39,968 bases of DNA from Candidatus Prevotella equi (lineage in GTDB: Bacteria; Bacteroidota; Bacteroidia; Bacteroidales; Bacteroidaceae). Made by a program: the position numbers and the translations under genes. How positions within the stretch are numbered: position 1 is the stretch's first letter; each line of letters starts with the position of its first letter. Shown here in pieces: positions 1-8,478 of the stretch. Under the pieces are notes generated by a model. That model did not search any database. It saw only the letters and a list, made by a program, of their open reading frames with translations, and was not told where the DNA came from. The stretch spans positions 1 to 39,968 of the forward strand of contig JAGHTW010000080.1 of assembly GCA_018065145.1 (NCBI GenBank), given 5' to 3'.

Positions 1-1029
1 CTCCGAAGACGACCAGAGCCAAGAACCAAGATTAGCATTATAAAGACCAAGCTCACCCATCTGCACCGCCTTCGCACCAAGTTTCTTCAACGCGTCGTTA
101 ATCTTGTTGTAGCGTGCCGTGAGGTACATACACTCCGCAAGTGATGGCAAGTACCAGTCACCCTTGTTTGTGCCAGAAGTCTTGTAGCGTGATGCGCAGA
201 TAGCCGCAGGATAGTTCTGCTTCTTGCTCTCCGCAGAACCTCCAACCATAGGACTTACAGGTGTCGCATTCTTGTTTGCAGTAGAGCACATAGCAAGGAT
301 GGCTCCGGTGTTCGTCTTACCACTCAGACCTTCCGCAAATGTAGTACCTTCCTTGAAGAACTTCGTATTCTTACCTCCGTCTTGTGTATATGGCGAAGGA
401 ATAAACGAATCGTACTCGTTGTCACAATCTTCATACCAGTCTTCATCTACGGAGTCACGCATCATACATATCTGGCGAACCAAACGTCCGTTCTTGAATG
501 TGTTTATATACATTTTAGTAGCGGTCTCTGCGTCACCTCCCGTATATACGGTATATGTGCCATCCTTCTCGTCAGAGGTAAAGTTTCCGTATGATTCCGT
601 ACCTTCTGACACTCCATCCACATCGGTAACTGGCAGTGTACCGCAAGTAAGCAGATTAGGCACATCAACACCATAGTCACCCCAAGGCATATAGTTATCG
701 TTGGCGATATACTGCTTTGCCAGACTACCCTTCTCTGGGTTCTGCATAGACATATTGGCGAGAGACATTACGATACTCTTGCCATTGTCTGTATGAGTAG
801 AAGGAACTACGACTACACCTACTGGCGTACCAAGGGTGTCCTCCCATGCGCTTGCCTTTACGAATTGAATAAGGCTTCCGTCCCAATAGGCTATATCACC
901 TGCTTCGGTGTTACCAAAGTAATACACTTTGCCGTTCTCGTTAACCAACGATACGTTAGGCATTGCAAGACCTGTATTGTGTGCTGCTACAAGGTCTGAT
1001 TTTGTCTCAAACAGTCTTAGATTTTTCAT
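1..1029 (-). CDS. Tail fibre / receptor-binding-like protein with DUF1566-like domain (3' end outside window)
   Basis: Open from an ATG at 1029 to the window edge without a stop (343 codons). The N-terminal half resembles a virion fibre. From about residue 200 onward the sequence has the look of a DUF1566/Lcl-type C-type-lectin-like fold, with GDWYLPSLAE near residues 290-300 and LWSSSE at the edge. Such folds are common at the tips of phage adhesins and as targets of diversity-generating retroelements (family knowledge). The start overlaps the stop of the upstream 70-aa gene (TAATG) and has an AAAGGAGAA ribosome site. It is the last gene seen in the tail operon. Receptor binding is inferred from position and fold. 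The remaining C-terminus lies left of the window. Confidence 0.6.
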   Translation of the reverse strand, partial: MKNLRLFETKSDLVAAHNTGLAMPNVSLVNENGKVYYFGNTEAGDIAYWDGSLIQFVKASAWEDTLGTPVGVVVVPSTHTDNGKSIVMSLANMSMQNPEKGSLAKQYIANDNYMPWGDYGVDVPNLLTCGTLPVTDVDGVSEGTESYGNFTSDEKDGTYTVYTGGDAETATKMYINTFKNGRLVRQICMMRDSVDEDWYEDCDNEYDSFIPSPYTQDGGKNTKFFKEGTTFAEGLSGKTNTGAILAMCSTANKNATPVSPMVGGSAESKKQNYPAAICASRYKTSGTNKGDWYLPSLAECMYLTARYNKINDALKKLGAKAVQMGELGLYNANLGSWLWSSSE

Positions 1030-1241
1030 TACTCGTTCTCCTTTCTGCCGTGCTTTGGCTCTTTGCGCTCTGGGCGTGTTATCTCTTCGTAGTTCTCTAC
1101 TTTGTCCTCAACGAGAACACCGTCTACCTTGACCTTACCAAGGAAAACCTCTTTTGCGGTAAACGAAGTACCTACTGTTCTGTGAAGCACCATACCATCA
1201 GCAGCGATAATATGCTTCGGGTTCTTTTCGTCAATTTTCAT
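1029..1241 (-). CDS. Small hypothetical protein in tail-fibre operon (70 aa)
   Basis: A 70-aa charged protein with a short beta-rich N-terminal part (residues 1-50: HIIAADGMVLHR, FLGKVKVDG) and a highly charged tail ending in KEPKHGRKENE. No family recognised. The stop codon overlaps the ATG of the following fibre gene, so the two are probably translationally coupled. It lies among fibre proteins and is likely a small virion or fibre-assembly accessory protein; this is inference from position only. Confidence 0.6.
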   Translation of the reverse strand: MKIDEKNPKHIIAADGMVLHRTVGTSFTAKEVFLGKVKVDGVLVEDKVENYEEITRPERKEPKHGRKENE

Positions 1242-1257
1242 ACTGTAAAATTTTTGA

Positions 1258-1479
1258 TTATCTTATATCGTTTACAGCCGATGCTACAATCTTTTCGTTT
1301 TCTTTGACTATTGTTTCCAACGAAGAAATACGTTGTAAAAGGTCGTTTAAAGCAGCAGCAGTAACTTTCTCGTTATCTTCTATATCTTGTTTGTTTGGCT
1401 TTGCGTTGATTTCGTCAAGAAGCAAGTTCATCTTGTCTGCCGTCAGCACTTCACCTTTCTTAAATCTTTCTATTGCCAT
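1258..1479 (-). CDS. Small coiled-coil fibre-associated protein (73 aa)
   Basis: A short, mostly helical protein. Residues 34-51 carry the motif EDNEKVTAAALNDLLQR, which recurs almost identically in the next upstream gene (EDNEKVTAAALTDLDKR). A second partial copy follows (ENEKIVASAVNDI). These repeats look like short trimerising coiled-coil segments, a type often seen at the ends of Bacteroidota phage fibre proteins. It lies in the fibre operon, 16 nt upstream of the 70-aa gene. Likely a small head/tail fibre component or an oligomerisation helper; the exact role is unknown. Confidence 0.6.
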   Translation of the reverse strand: MAIERFKKGEVLTADKMNLLLDEINAKPNKQDIEDNEKVTAAALNDLLQRISSLETIVKENEKIVASAVNDIR

Positions 1480-1492
1480 AGTGATAAATTAT

Positions 1493-1687
1493 TTAGTGTA
1501 ATATAGCCAAGGCATCTTCCCAAGCCTTTACTCGTTTATCCAAGTCTGTCAACGCAGCAGCAGTGACTTTCTCGTTGTCTTCTATTATTTTCTTCAAATT
1601 CTCATTCTCCTTTGATAATCGCTCGCTTTCAGCCTTTACCAAAGAAAAAATCTGTTCTATATTCTCTATCGTTACTTTTTTTGCCAT
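1493..1687 (-). CDS. Small coiled-coil fibre-associated protein (64 aa), paralogue of neighbour
   Basis: A 64-aa helical protein. The N-terminus (KVTIENIEQIFSLVKAE) resembles the N-terminus of the 259-aa fibre protein just upstream (KFTTENLEQVLGYIKT). The C-terminal half has the EDNEKVTAAALTDLDKR motif shared with the downstream 73-aa protein. It therefore looks like a hybrid of its two neighbours, probably made by local duplication. A strong hairpin (1736-1775) separates it from the upstream gene. Function unknown; fibre-associated by context. Confidence 0.6.
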   Translation of the reverse strand: MAKKVTIENIEQIFSLVKAESERLSKENENLKKIIEDNEKVTAAALTDLDKRVKAWEDALAILH

Positions 1688-1735
1688 CTTTTTTCTCTTG
1701 TTTTACCATCCAAAACAAGGATGGCAGGTTATAAA

Positions 1736-1775
1736 GCAGTTAGTGGGAAAGACTTTTGTCTCTCCCACTAACTGC
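1736..1775. terminator. Strong hairpin between fibre genes, probable (partial) terminator
   Basis: GCAGTTAGTGGGA (1736-1748) pairs perfectly with TCCCACTAACTGC (1763-1775). After one mismatch, AGAC/GTCT closes a TTTT loop. On the minus strand the following tract is only TTTATAA, and on the plus strand CGTTTTTAC, so its strength as a minus terminator is uncertain. A second hairpin, CCATCC-N7-GGATGG, follows at 1706-1724. It may reduce expression of the three small downstream genes or protect the mRNA end. Confidence 0.5.
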
Positions 1776-1787
1776 CGTTTTTACTGC

Positions 1788-2567
1788 TTATGCAGCAGCG
1801 TTGAATACCTTGTCCCAAGCAGCCTTAATCTCTGCCTCTGTGTAAGCAGCGATTGCCTCAATCTGCTGGTCTGCGTAGTTCTTTGCATTCTGCTCGGCGG
1901 TGTTAGCCTTGTTTGTGGCATCAGCCTTAGCCTGTGCGAGAATACCTGTTGTCTCGTTGTTAATAGAGTCAATAGCATCCTTGTTGACCTTGACCTGTCC
2001 ATCAGAAAGGTCTTTTACAGCCTTCTTGAAAGAGCCTTCGCCCTCACCCATTACCATTGAGAGGTTGTCAGCAAGCTGCTTACCCTTGTCACCTGCATAA
2101 GCGGTACTTGAAGTCTCGCCAAGAGCAAGAGACTTGGAAATCTCAGTATACTGAGTACCAGTCCAACGATAGGTAAGGTTGTCGTCCTTTGAAACGTAAA
2201 TCTTACCAGCCTCGCCTGTTGATGGGAATGCAGCAAAGTTAGCATACTCTAACACGTCGTCAACGAATGATGGGAGCTGTGAAGAAGGAACGTGACCATT
2301 CTCGTCAAGAGAAGCGAGACCATTTGCTACGCCCTTTGCATCTTCGATGTCCTTTACTCGTCCAGCAAGTGCTGTGTTATCACCGTTAACGCTCTCGATA
2401 GCTGCGTCTACATAAGACTTGACAGTGTGCGCATTGCCATTCTTGTCGTTGCCAAGAATACCAACGAGGTTGGTGTACGCAGTGGTAATCTCTGTCTTAG
2501 TGTTAGAAACGAGGGTCTTAATGTAACCCAGTACCTGTTCAAGGTTTTCAGTCGTGAATTTCTTCAT
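1788..2567 (-). CDS. Tail/head fibre protein (259 aa)
   Basis: Starts at MKKFTTEN (2567); an upstream ATG would extend into AT-rich leader and is rejected. It contains the segment GLASLDENGHVPSSQLPSFVDDV (about residues 85-108), which is characteristic of Bacteroidota phage fibre and collar proteins. A carbohydrate-binding-like stretch GKIYVSKDDNLTYRWTGTQYTEI (about 122-144) follows, then a C-terminal alpha-helical region ending EAEIKAAWDKVFNAAA. That C-terminal motif resembles EQEVSDVWNDVFREN at the end of the neighbouring 161-aa protein, suggesting a shared terminal oligomerisation element. Likely a structural fibre subunit. Confidence 0.7.
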   Translation of the reverse strand: MKKFTTENLEQVLGYIKTLVSNTKTEITTAYTNLVGILGNDKNGNAHTVKSYVDAAIESVNGDNTALAGRVKDIEDAKGVANGLASLDENGHVPSSQLPSFVDDVLEYANFAAFPSTGEAGKIYVSKDDNLTYRWTGTQYTEISKSLALGETSSTAYAGDKGKQLADNLSMVMGEGEGSFKKAVKDLSDGQVKVNKDAIDSINNETTGILAQAKADATNKANTAEQNAKNYADQQIEAIAAYTEAEIKAAWDKVFNAAA

Positions 2568-2671
2568 ACCTTTAACTTTAAAAAAAATGATTAAAATGTG
2601 AATTGAATATATATCAACGCCCAACTACTCTTCCCGTGTACTTTGTTCAGAGAGAGAACGAACTGATATTC

Positions 2672-3157
2672 TTAATTGTTTTCGCGAAAAACATCATTCC
2701 AAACATCTGATACTTCCTGTTCGGTCATGCCTTCCGTCTCTGATTCAAGTCTGTTTAGACGGTCTTCACCATCAGGGATGCCGTTACCGTCAAGGTCTGC
2801 GGTGGAGAGTATCTGTTCCTGTGTAGATGACTTCTTTTCAAGGTCGGCAAGTCGCTTCTCTATATCTCCAGGAATATCACCACCATTAGAGAAGTTGACA
2901 AGGGCATTGCGTACAAGGGAAGAAGATACTATACGAATGAACTTTGGATAGACAGCATTCTTGAAGTCCTTGTCGAACGCTTCTCCGGCAATGGCAACAT
3001 GAAAATGCACTGTCTTCTCACCTCTTTCCGTTGTACTCTGATACAGAGTTACCGAACCAGTGTCATTGCGCTCCAAATGCAGATTAAAGTCAGAATAGGC
3101 AACGCAAAAGGCTTCATAACCCTTGCTACCTTCGATTTTTCTAAATACCAATTCCAT
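2672..3157 (-). CDS. Virion-associated protein with beta domain and C-terminal helical tip (161 aa)
   Basis: Residues 1-95 are beta-rich (MELVFRKIEGSKGYEAFCVAYSDFNLHLERN) and unlike any family I can name. Residues 96-161 are helical and contain a calcium-loop-like segment, ADLDGNGIPDGEDRL, and the end motif EQEVSDVWNDVFREN, which is like the end of the next fibre protein. The layout suggests a structural protein attached to a fibre through the shared C-terminal helix. It is transcribed with the fibre genes on both sides, downstream of the duplicated-domain protein. Exact role unknown. Confidence 0.55.
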   Translation of the reverse strand: MELVFRKIEGSKGYEAFCVAYSDFNLHLERNDTGSVTLYQSTTERGEKTVHFHVAIAGEAFDKDFKNAVYPKFIRIVSSSLVRNALVNFSNGGDIPGDIEKRLADLEKKSSTQEQILSTADLDGNGIPDGEDRLNRLESETEGMTEQEVSDVWNDVFRENN

Positions 3158-3246
3158 AGTCTTATAATATATTTGTTATATCCGTTATTATATCACTTGC
3201 GATAGTCAGTGAGAGGTTTCAAGCTTTGTCTTGTCCTTTGCTGACA

Positions 3247-4209
3247 TCATGCCAGTATAGCGAATGCTTCACCAAAGGCTCTGCGTATAATATCAGGGAC
3301 ATCATCACCATTGGCTGTGTCATACACTTTTACGAACCTTCTGTTATTATCATAGACAAAATATTTGCAACCAATCATATCTTGTTCTACTTCTTGGTCA
3401 TGAGTTGCACAGAAAACGTAGAAAAATCCTCTTGTGCCATTTATACTGCCAGTCTCGTCATAGATACTCCTATGATGCGTAAGGTGGTTTGCATCAGTGA
3501 ATACAGCATTGAAGGTTGGCAATGTCTTTCCACTACCATAATCACGGAGGTTTATCTGTACGGTCTTTGTGGCAAGGTCAGTCTTTATAGTGGCTATCTC
3601 TTTCGCATTCGCTTCTATATTACCTTTGTTGGCACTGATATTGTCACTGTTCTTCCTGATATTGGAACTATTGGTGGCAATATCCTCTTTTGCCTTATTC
3701 AAGTCCTTCTTATCTTGTGCAGACATAAGACCGCTATACGTTGCTGTAGCATTCGCTTCTCCAAAGGCTCTGAGTATAACATCAGGAGCAACCGAGCCGT
3801 TCTCATTATCATACTCCTTTGCAAAGGCGAGGCTGTCATCATAGACAAAGTATCGGTAGCCTTTGGTGTCACCACTGTATTCTCCGTCATGCTCACAACA
3901 GAAGATATGGAAATAGCCATTATGGCTTATTATCTCTCCGTCAACATCGTAGATAGTACGGTGATGTGTCAGTTTGTTACCAACGAGGAATACAGCCTTC
4001 AAGGTAGGCAGTCTGTCACCACGGTTACGATACTGTTCAAGGTTGATGACATCAGACTTCTGCGTCAGCTTGTGTGTACCTACGGAGACATCTTCGGATG
4101 CTTTCAGCTCTCCTTCGTAGGTACTACCCTTGAACCATGCTATTATTTTCAATAGCAAGGCCTGTATTTCGCTACCTGTTTGCGATAATATGAATCCGTC
4201 TATATACAT
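3247..4209 (-). CDS. Baseplate/tail-tip protein with two tandem copies of one domain (320 aa)
   Basis: Two clear internal repeats of about 99 residues: residues 54-152 and 217-315. Both run INL..Y......LPT..AVF......LTHHR.IYD, then a GYF/GFF-(H/Y)(I/V)FC segment, then KYFVYD (or RYFVYD) and end P-D-(V/I)-I-x-RAFGEA. They are joined by a helical linker (163-213) with asparagine-rich heptads (NSSNIRKNSDNISANKGNIEANAKEI) and the fibre phrase GLMSAQDKKDL. The start at 4209 lies 1 nt after the stop of the 1200-aa hub gene. The domain itself is not one I recognise. A virion role is inferred from the linker and the operon. Confidence 0.6.
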   Translation of the reverse strand: MYIDGFILSQTGSEIQALLLKIIAWFKGSTYEGELKASEDVSVGTHKLTQKSDVINLEQYRNRGDRLPTLKAVFLVGNKLTHHRTIYDVDGEIISHNGYFHIFCCEHDGEYSGDTKGYRYFVYDDSLAFAKEYDNENGSVAPDVILRAFGEANATATYSGLMSAQDKKDLNKAKEDIATNSSNIRKNSDNISANKGNIEANAKEIATIKTDLATKTVQINLRDYGSGKTLPTFNAVFTDANHLTHHRSIYDETGSINGTRGFFYVFCATHDQEVEQDMIGCKYFVYDNNRRFVKVYDTANGDDVPDIIRRAFGEAFAILA

Positions 4210-4210
4210 G

Positions 4211-7200
4211 TTACTTTGATAGTTTAGTGATGTTTTTTTCTAATTGTTTCAATCGTGAATAGGCTTCCGTGTCACCACAGATCATCTTCGGAGTGTCATA
4301 TGGTTTGTCAAGTTTGAACTCATAGCCTATAACTCTTGTATGCTTGTCTGCTTTCAGTGCTTTATGCTTTATGAGAACCTTCTGACCGAGAGGTGGAATG
4401 ACATATACATCGTACCCATTCTTAACATATAATCTGTAATTGTTAGATTCATAGAGTGCCTTTTCTTCTACTTCATATAGTGGTATATACTTAACAAAGT
4501 CAAAAAAGAAGTCACTCATCATATTGCATGTAAAGGTGAAGTTCCCTTCTCTGAGAGTCCTGAGATATTCTGCCGCCTTGTTGAATAACTTGAACTCTGC
4601 TTCATCAATGAGACCGAGGTTCTCCAAAGCCTTAACGTTCCAGTTGACGAGGACGCAAGGGTCACCTACCTGTGGGTGAAGAATATCGTTAGGGAGCATT
4701 GCGCCAAAGTCATCGTTGCGCTTTATGGCATAGTCCATAAGATGGTCTGTTGCAGTGGTAGCACCACTATCCTTGTATCGTATCTTGTTGTTGAACTCTA
4801 CCTCGAATTGCATACCAGACATCTTACACTGCGCTTGCATTCTCTTGTAGTCCTCTTCCGTGATACCCTCCTGACCTATCATATCCTCAGGAACGAGGAA
4901 ACGTACCTTTAGAGGTTGGCTGTTAGGCAGTATGAAGTCAAGGTTGAAAGGGAAGTCCTTGCTTCTGTCTATCGGTCGGCACACTCGTAGGTGATACTGT
5001 TGCCAAAGCCATTCTACATCAACGCTCTCACCTTCTACATCATTATCCGTCTTGCAGTCCTTAGTGTGTATCTCCTTTATGAGAAGTCTGCCATCAGGGT
5101 AGATTGTATCATCAGTGATTGTCAGCTCACGTACATTCTTCTCATGACCTATCATATCAGTAAAGATGATGTAACCATCCTTGCAAGCCACCTCCTTACT
5201 ATAGTCATACACATAGCCATCATGGAAATATACCTTGTACTTCTCGTTATAGAACCACCCGTCCTTGTACGTCCATTCGTCAAGCTCGCCTGTCTCTGAT
5301 GAGAAATGCCTCTGCTGGTCTTCCTCTGGTATATACTTCCATAGCACGTTTCTGTTGTAGTCGTCAATAGGCTTACGTCTGTATGTAGGCAGTTGCAACC
5401 TGAGGTCACCGATGGATAGGAGCGAAGCAGGGTCGTCAAGCTCATTCAGCCAATAGGCATAAGGCACTTTGTAGCAGTAGTCAGCATAGATGCGGAATTT
5501 CTTACCGTTAGGGAAAGAGCTTTTCATCGGTGTTGTCTGCGGGATAAAATGGAAGTAATCATCCTTACCCATGTAACCCTTATATACACCTGTCTCAAAC
5601 GTAGTAAGGTCGAACTGTATAGGAGTGATAAAGTCCACCTGATACGTGGTATTAGGCAAGTCCATCGTCATGCCAGCGTAGATGCCTTCTTCCCCATAGA
5701 AAGCGAAGTTGATAGGAGTCTGCTTCTCCATAGCCTTATACTCCACCTCTGTATAGTAGTGGCCACATCGTTTCTCTGATACACCTATACTTTCAACGGC
5801 AACATCTACTACCAGTCCTGTGCATCCTGTGCGTGTCTCTCCGTATGTCCTCCACTCACGAAGTGGCTGTACCTCTGGGGTATCATAGGTGTACTTGTGC
5901 CATGAGTAATGACCAGAAATGAAACCTATGGCTATCTTTGTGTTGTCAAGAGTGTCAATAGGGTGTGTACTCCATAGACCAAGCTTGAATATCTGCTTTG
6001 GTACAATCAACCTTATAGCATCAGCACCGAACATCTTGTTGGAGAGTACATCGGAAAGGCAATGCAATGTCTTCTGAGGACGTTCTATTTCAATAGTGTT
6101 AGTCCTTAGTGTGTAGTCCCATTGGTCATAGACAACAGAGATAGCATCCTTACTACCTGACCCTTTGAAGATATTGTATATTTGGTACTTGTCAATATAC
6201 CAACATCTAAAGAATGGATAACCGATATAGTTCTCTGGCAATTGGTATTTCTGCGCCCATGTATCATCAAACTCTAATCTTTCAAAGAGCAACGTGTTCT
6301 TGTAAAGGTACTCGTAATCTTCAAACAGAGCATAGAACTGCTCATACGATGAAGAACCCTCCACATCATAGAACTCTATGTAGTTGGTGCTTACGTAGGT
6401 GTACAGACGTATCGTAATATCACCTATCATTGCTTCGTAGTACCATCCGTTAACATCATCATAGAACAGATCCGTCTTGTCTATCGTAGCACCGATCTGA
6501 TGGATGTATGCCTCCCACTCTCCGTAGTCAAGAGATACTGGGTCACCATTGTTATAATGAGCGTATATCCTGAGACTGACGATGTTCGTTATGTCATCAC
6601 CACCAAAGAGAGAACTGACATTCTGACGTGTTATCTCCAATTCGACCAACTCGCCTTCATCATAGAACTTAACCATCATGGTGAAGAATATCGGTCTGTT
6701 GTTCTTCATATCCTCAGAGACCTGATGAAGTATCAGCTTGTTCTTGTATGCAGGTAGTGTGCTGTATGTTTTTTCAAAGTAATCATACACCACTTGCTCT
6801 ATAGGTTTATGGTTATTGCCGAAAGGTAGTGTCTGCGTAGGGACGTCCTCGTCATGGTCAAAGACAATCTCGAACTCAGTATTGACATCCTCGGAATGCT
6901 CTGGGTTATGAAGCATTGCCCACTTTATTCTTGCAGGCTTGGTGTCTGAGAGGTTCTTCTTGGCATGGAATCTCTCAACCTTTGTAGTACCCTCCACATC
7001 GCAAGCATATAGCTCTATCACCTTGCGATAGGTATTAGGGATGTTCTCAATACCTCCGTAGTAATATATCCTGTCTGCGCTGTCTGACACATCGTTGTTA
7101 ATATCCATTGACTCTACGTTGGTGTCAAGGGATAATGTCTCTTCTGTGCCGTTCTCACACTTACCGAAGTGAATAACGAAAGCATCCTCGTTGCCTGTTA

Positions 7201-7813
7201 TCCAATACTCACACTCCCATGTGTTGGCAAGCTCTCTCAGTGCGTCAATCATATGTATGCCGTTGTAGGACATAAGGAGCGCAAGAGAATATTTCTTGAC
7301 ATTAGCCTTGTCTATGTCAATGAACTTGTCAAGGTCGTTGCCATCACCGTCAAGAAGGAAGTTGTAGTCAGCACCAACAAAGCCGAGAACCTGTAGGTTA
7401 CGCATGAACTGACGCATCTGCTCACGAAGGGAGTTGGTGTGATACCAGTTTGTCTCTCTGCGGAAATAGGTCTTTGTGATAGCATCGTTAGGCAGTTCTC
7501 CTATCAGCATAAACTGCTTTAGATTCCACATATGGTACCACGCATCCATACGTAGCTCGTAATCATAGCCTCCTGTAGTGGTGTTGTACTTAGGCATCTG
7601 CTCCTGAGTAACGTAGAACCTACCGAATATCTCATCATCGCAATAAGAACCGACCGGGAAGAACTTTGCATCAGCAAGAGAGAACTTCAAGGTGATGTAG
7701 TCACTATCCATCAGCTTCACCACACGGTTAGCCTGAGGCGTTATAAGTACCGTCTCAATCAGTTCACCCTGTGGGTTGATGATGTCTATGTCTGCCCTTC
7801 TGCGTTCCTTCAT
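4211..7813 (-). CDS. Large tail hub / tail-associated protein (1200 aa)
   Basis: A long beta-rich protein. The N-terminus (MKERRRADIDIINPQGELIETVLITPQ, then YITLKFSLADAKFFPVGSYCDDEIFGRFYV) has the pattern of the Tal/gp27-type hub domain, followed by DYELRMDAWYHMWNLK. Many Trp/Tyr-rich repeats follow to a short coiled-coil C-terminus (RLKQLEKNITKLSK). Size and position, after the lysis genes and before the fibres, fit the tail-tip hub that connects the tube to the fibres in siphophages. No peptidase or lytic motif is obvious. The call rests on N-terminal pattern and context; sequence identity to known hubs is not verified. Confidence 0.65.
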   Translation of the reverse strand: MKERRRADIDIINPQGELIETVLITPQANRVVKLMDSDYITLKFSLADAKFFPVGSYCDDEIFGRFYVTQEQMPKYNTTTGGYDYELRMDAWYHMWNLKQFMLIGELPNDAITKTYFRRETNWYHTNSLREQMRQFMRNLQVLGFVGADYNFLLDGDGNDLDKFIDIDKANVKKYSLALLMSYNGIHMIDALRELANTWECEYWITGNEDAFVIHFGKCENGTEETLSLDTNVESMDINNDVSDSADRIYYYGGIENIPNTYRKVIELYACDVEGTTKVERFHAKKNLSDTKPARIKWAMLHNPEHSEDVNTEFEIVFDHDEDVPTQTLPFGNNHKPIEQVVYDYFEKTYSTLPAYKNKLILHQVSEDMKNNRPIFFTMMVKFYDEGELVELEITRQNVSSLFGGDDITNIVSLRIYAHYNNGDPVSLDYGEWEAYIHQIGATIDKTDLFYDDVNGWYYEAMIGDITIRLYTYVSTNYIEFYDVEGSSSYEQFYALFEDYEYLYKNTLLFERLEFDDTWAQKYQLPENYIGYPFFRCWYIDKYQIYNIFKGSGSKDAISVVYDQWDYTLRTNTIEIERPQKTLHCLSDVLSNKMFGADAIRLIVPKQIFKLGLWSTHPIDTLDNTKIAIGFISGHYSWHKYTYDTPEVQPLREWRTYGETRTGCTGLVVDVAVESIGVSEKRCGHYYTEVEYKAMEKQTPINFAFYGEEGIYAGMTMDLPNTTYQVDFITPIQFDLTTFETGVYKGYMGKDDYFHFIPQTTPMKSSFPNGKKFRIYADYCYKVPYAYWLNELDDPASLLSIGDLRLQLPTYRRKPIDDYNRNVLWKYIPEEDQQRHFSSETGELDEWTYKDGWFYNEKYKVYFHDGYVYDYSKEVACKDGYIIFTDMIGHEKNVRELTITDDTIYPDGRLLIKEIHTKDCKTDNDVEGESVDVEWLWQQYHLRVCRPIDRSKDFPFNLDFILPNSQPLKVRFLVPEDMIGQEGITEEDYKRMQAQCKMSGMQFEVEFNNKIRYKDSGATTATDHLMDYAIKRNDDFGAMLPNDILHPQVGDPCVLVNWNVKALENLGLIDEAEFKLFNKAAEYLRTLREGNFTFTCNMMSDFFFDFVKYIPLYEVEEKALYESNNYRLYVKNGYDVYVIPPLGQKVLIKHKALKADKHTRVIGYEFKLDKPYDTPKMICGDTEAYSRLKQLEKNITKLSK

Positions 7814-7832
7814 TGTGATAGTTATGCTTTTG

Positions 7833-8366
7833 CTATGGTCTCTTATTTCTTCTGTAGAGATAGAATGACACTATCCACGTTATCATTGTTGCGAGTAGTG
7901 AGATAAAGATATACATATATGTATCTATCTTGAACCTATCCCACCAATTCAGTGGTTTCTCCTTTGTCACTTCCTTTAGCATGATACGTTTCAGCGAGTC
8001 GCACATTGCCTTGTAGTGGTCTATACTGTCGTGCTGTTCCTTGGAGTAATACACATTGCAGTATTCTTTCTGTATCTGCTTCGTGGTGTCACCTGTGAGA
8101 GGGTTGACGACATATAGGTTGTCGCGCCATCTGTCAACGTACTGCGTTACCTTGCTCTCCTTTACCTCCGTTGTCCTTACGGTGTCATAGTGAGAGACTA
8201 TCAGGGTATCAGTATGCTCTATTACCTTCTGCGTGGTGCAAGAGCTTACCAATGCGCACAACGTCACTCCTAATATGAACAGGAATGTAATGGTTGCCGC
8301 ATCCCATAGCGTCTTGCGCCAATCATCGTTAGGGTCGTTGTTGTCTATATAGTAATGTTGATTCAT
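7833..8366 (-). CDS. Probable unimolecular spanin (lipoprotein with C-terminal membrane anchor, 177 aa)
   Basis: The N-terminal hydrophobic segment (about 24-42, TFLFILGVTLCALVSSC) ends in a lipobox-like V-S-S-C at Cys43. A periplasmic region of about 100 residues with helical stretches follows (residues 44-146). A second membrane segment (about 149-171, YMYIFISLLATMITWIVSFYLY) ends in a basic RRNKRP tail. An outer-membrane lipoprotein end plus an inner-membrane anchor in one chain is the layout of a u-spanin, which joins the two membranes in the last lysis step (family knowledge). It lies just after the holin and endolysin genes. The n-region before the hydrophobic core is unusually long (about 23 residues). 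Confidence 0.65.
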   Translation of the reverse strand: MNQHYYIDNNDPNDDWRKTLWDAATITFLFILGVTLCALVSSCTTQKVIEHTDTLIVSHYDTVRTTEVKESKVTQYVDRWRDNLYVVNPLTGDTTKQIQKEYCNVYYSKEQHDSIDHYKAMCDSLKRIMLKEVTKEKPLNWWDRFKIDTYMYIFISLLATMITWIVSFYLYRRNKRP

Positions 8367-8379
8367 AATTTTCCTTTGT

Positions 8380-8409
8380 AAAAACTGCCGTGTTTCACAA
8401 CAGAGCAGT
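8380..8409 (-). terminator. Terminator after endolysin gene
   Basis: On the minus strand ACTGC-TC-TGTT, a GTGA loop, AACA-CG-GCAGT, then TTTTT. It lies between the endolysin stop (8479) and the spanin start (8366), so spanin and tail-hub transcription needs read-through or another promoter that I cannot identify. Confidence 0.6.
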
Positions 8410-8478
8410 GTAAAAAATAATTACTAACCTAAACAATTATTAATCTATTAACCTTTAACTAACTATGAAAAAAATCTA

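Noticed and set aside
1485..1500. TTTAGTG half-site before the 73-aa gene
   Set aside because: No inverted partner; it is part of an AT-rich leader also seen near 10935.
3226..4155. 309-codon plus-strand ORF opposite the duplicated-domain protein
   Set aside because: The minus frame has two conserved repeats and fits the operon; the plus frame is a Cys/Ile-rich shadow.
4216..4231. Additional late palindrome (TTTAGTGATG)
   Set aside because: Only one half-site matches, it lies in the hub coding sequence, and no TAnnTTTG box is at the right distance.
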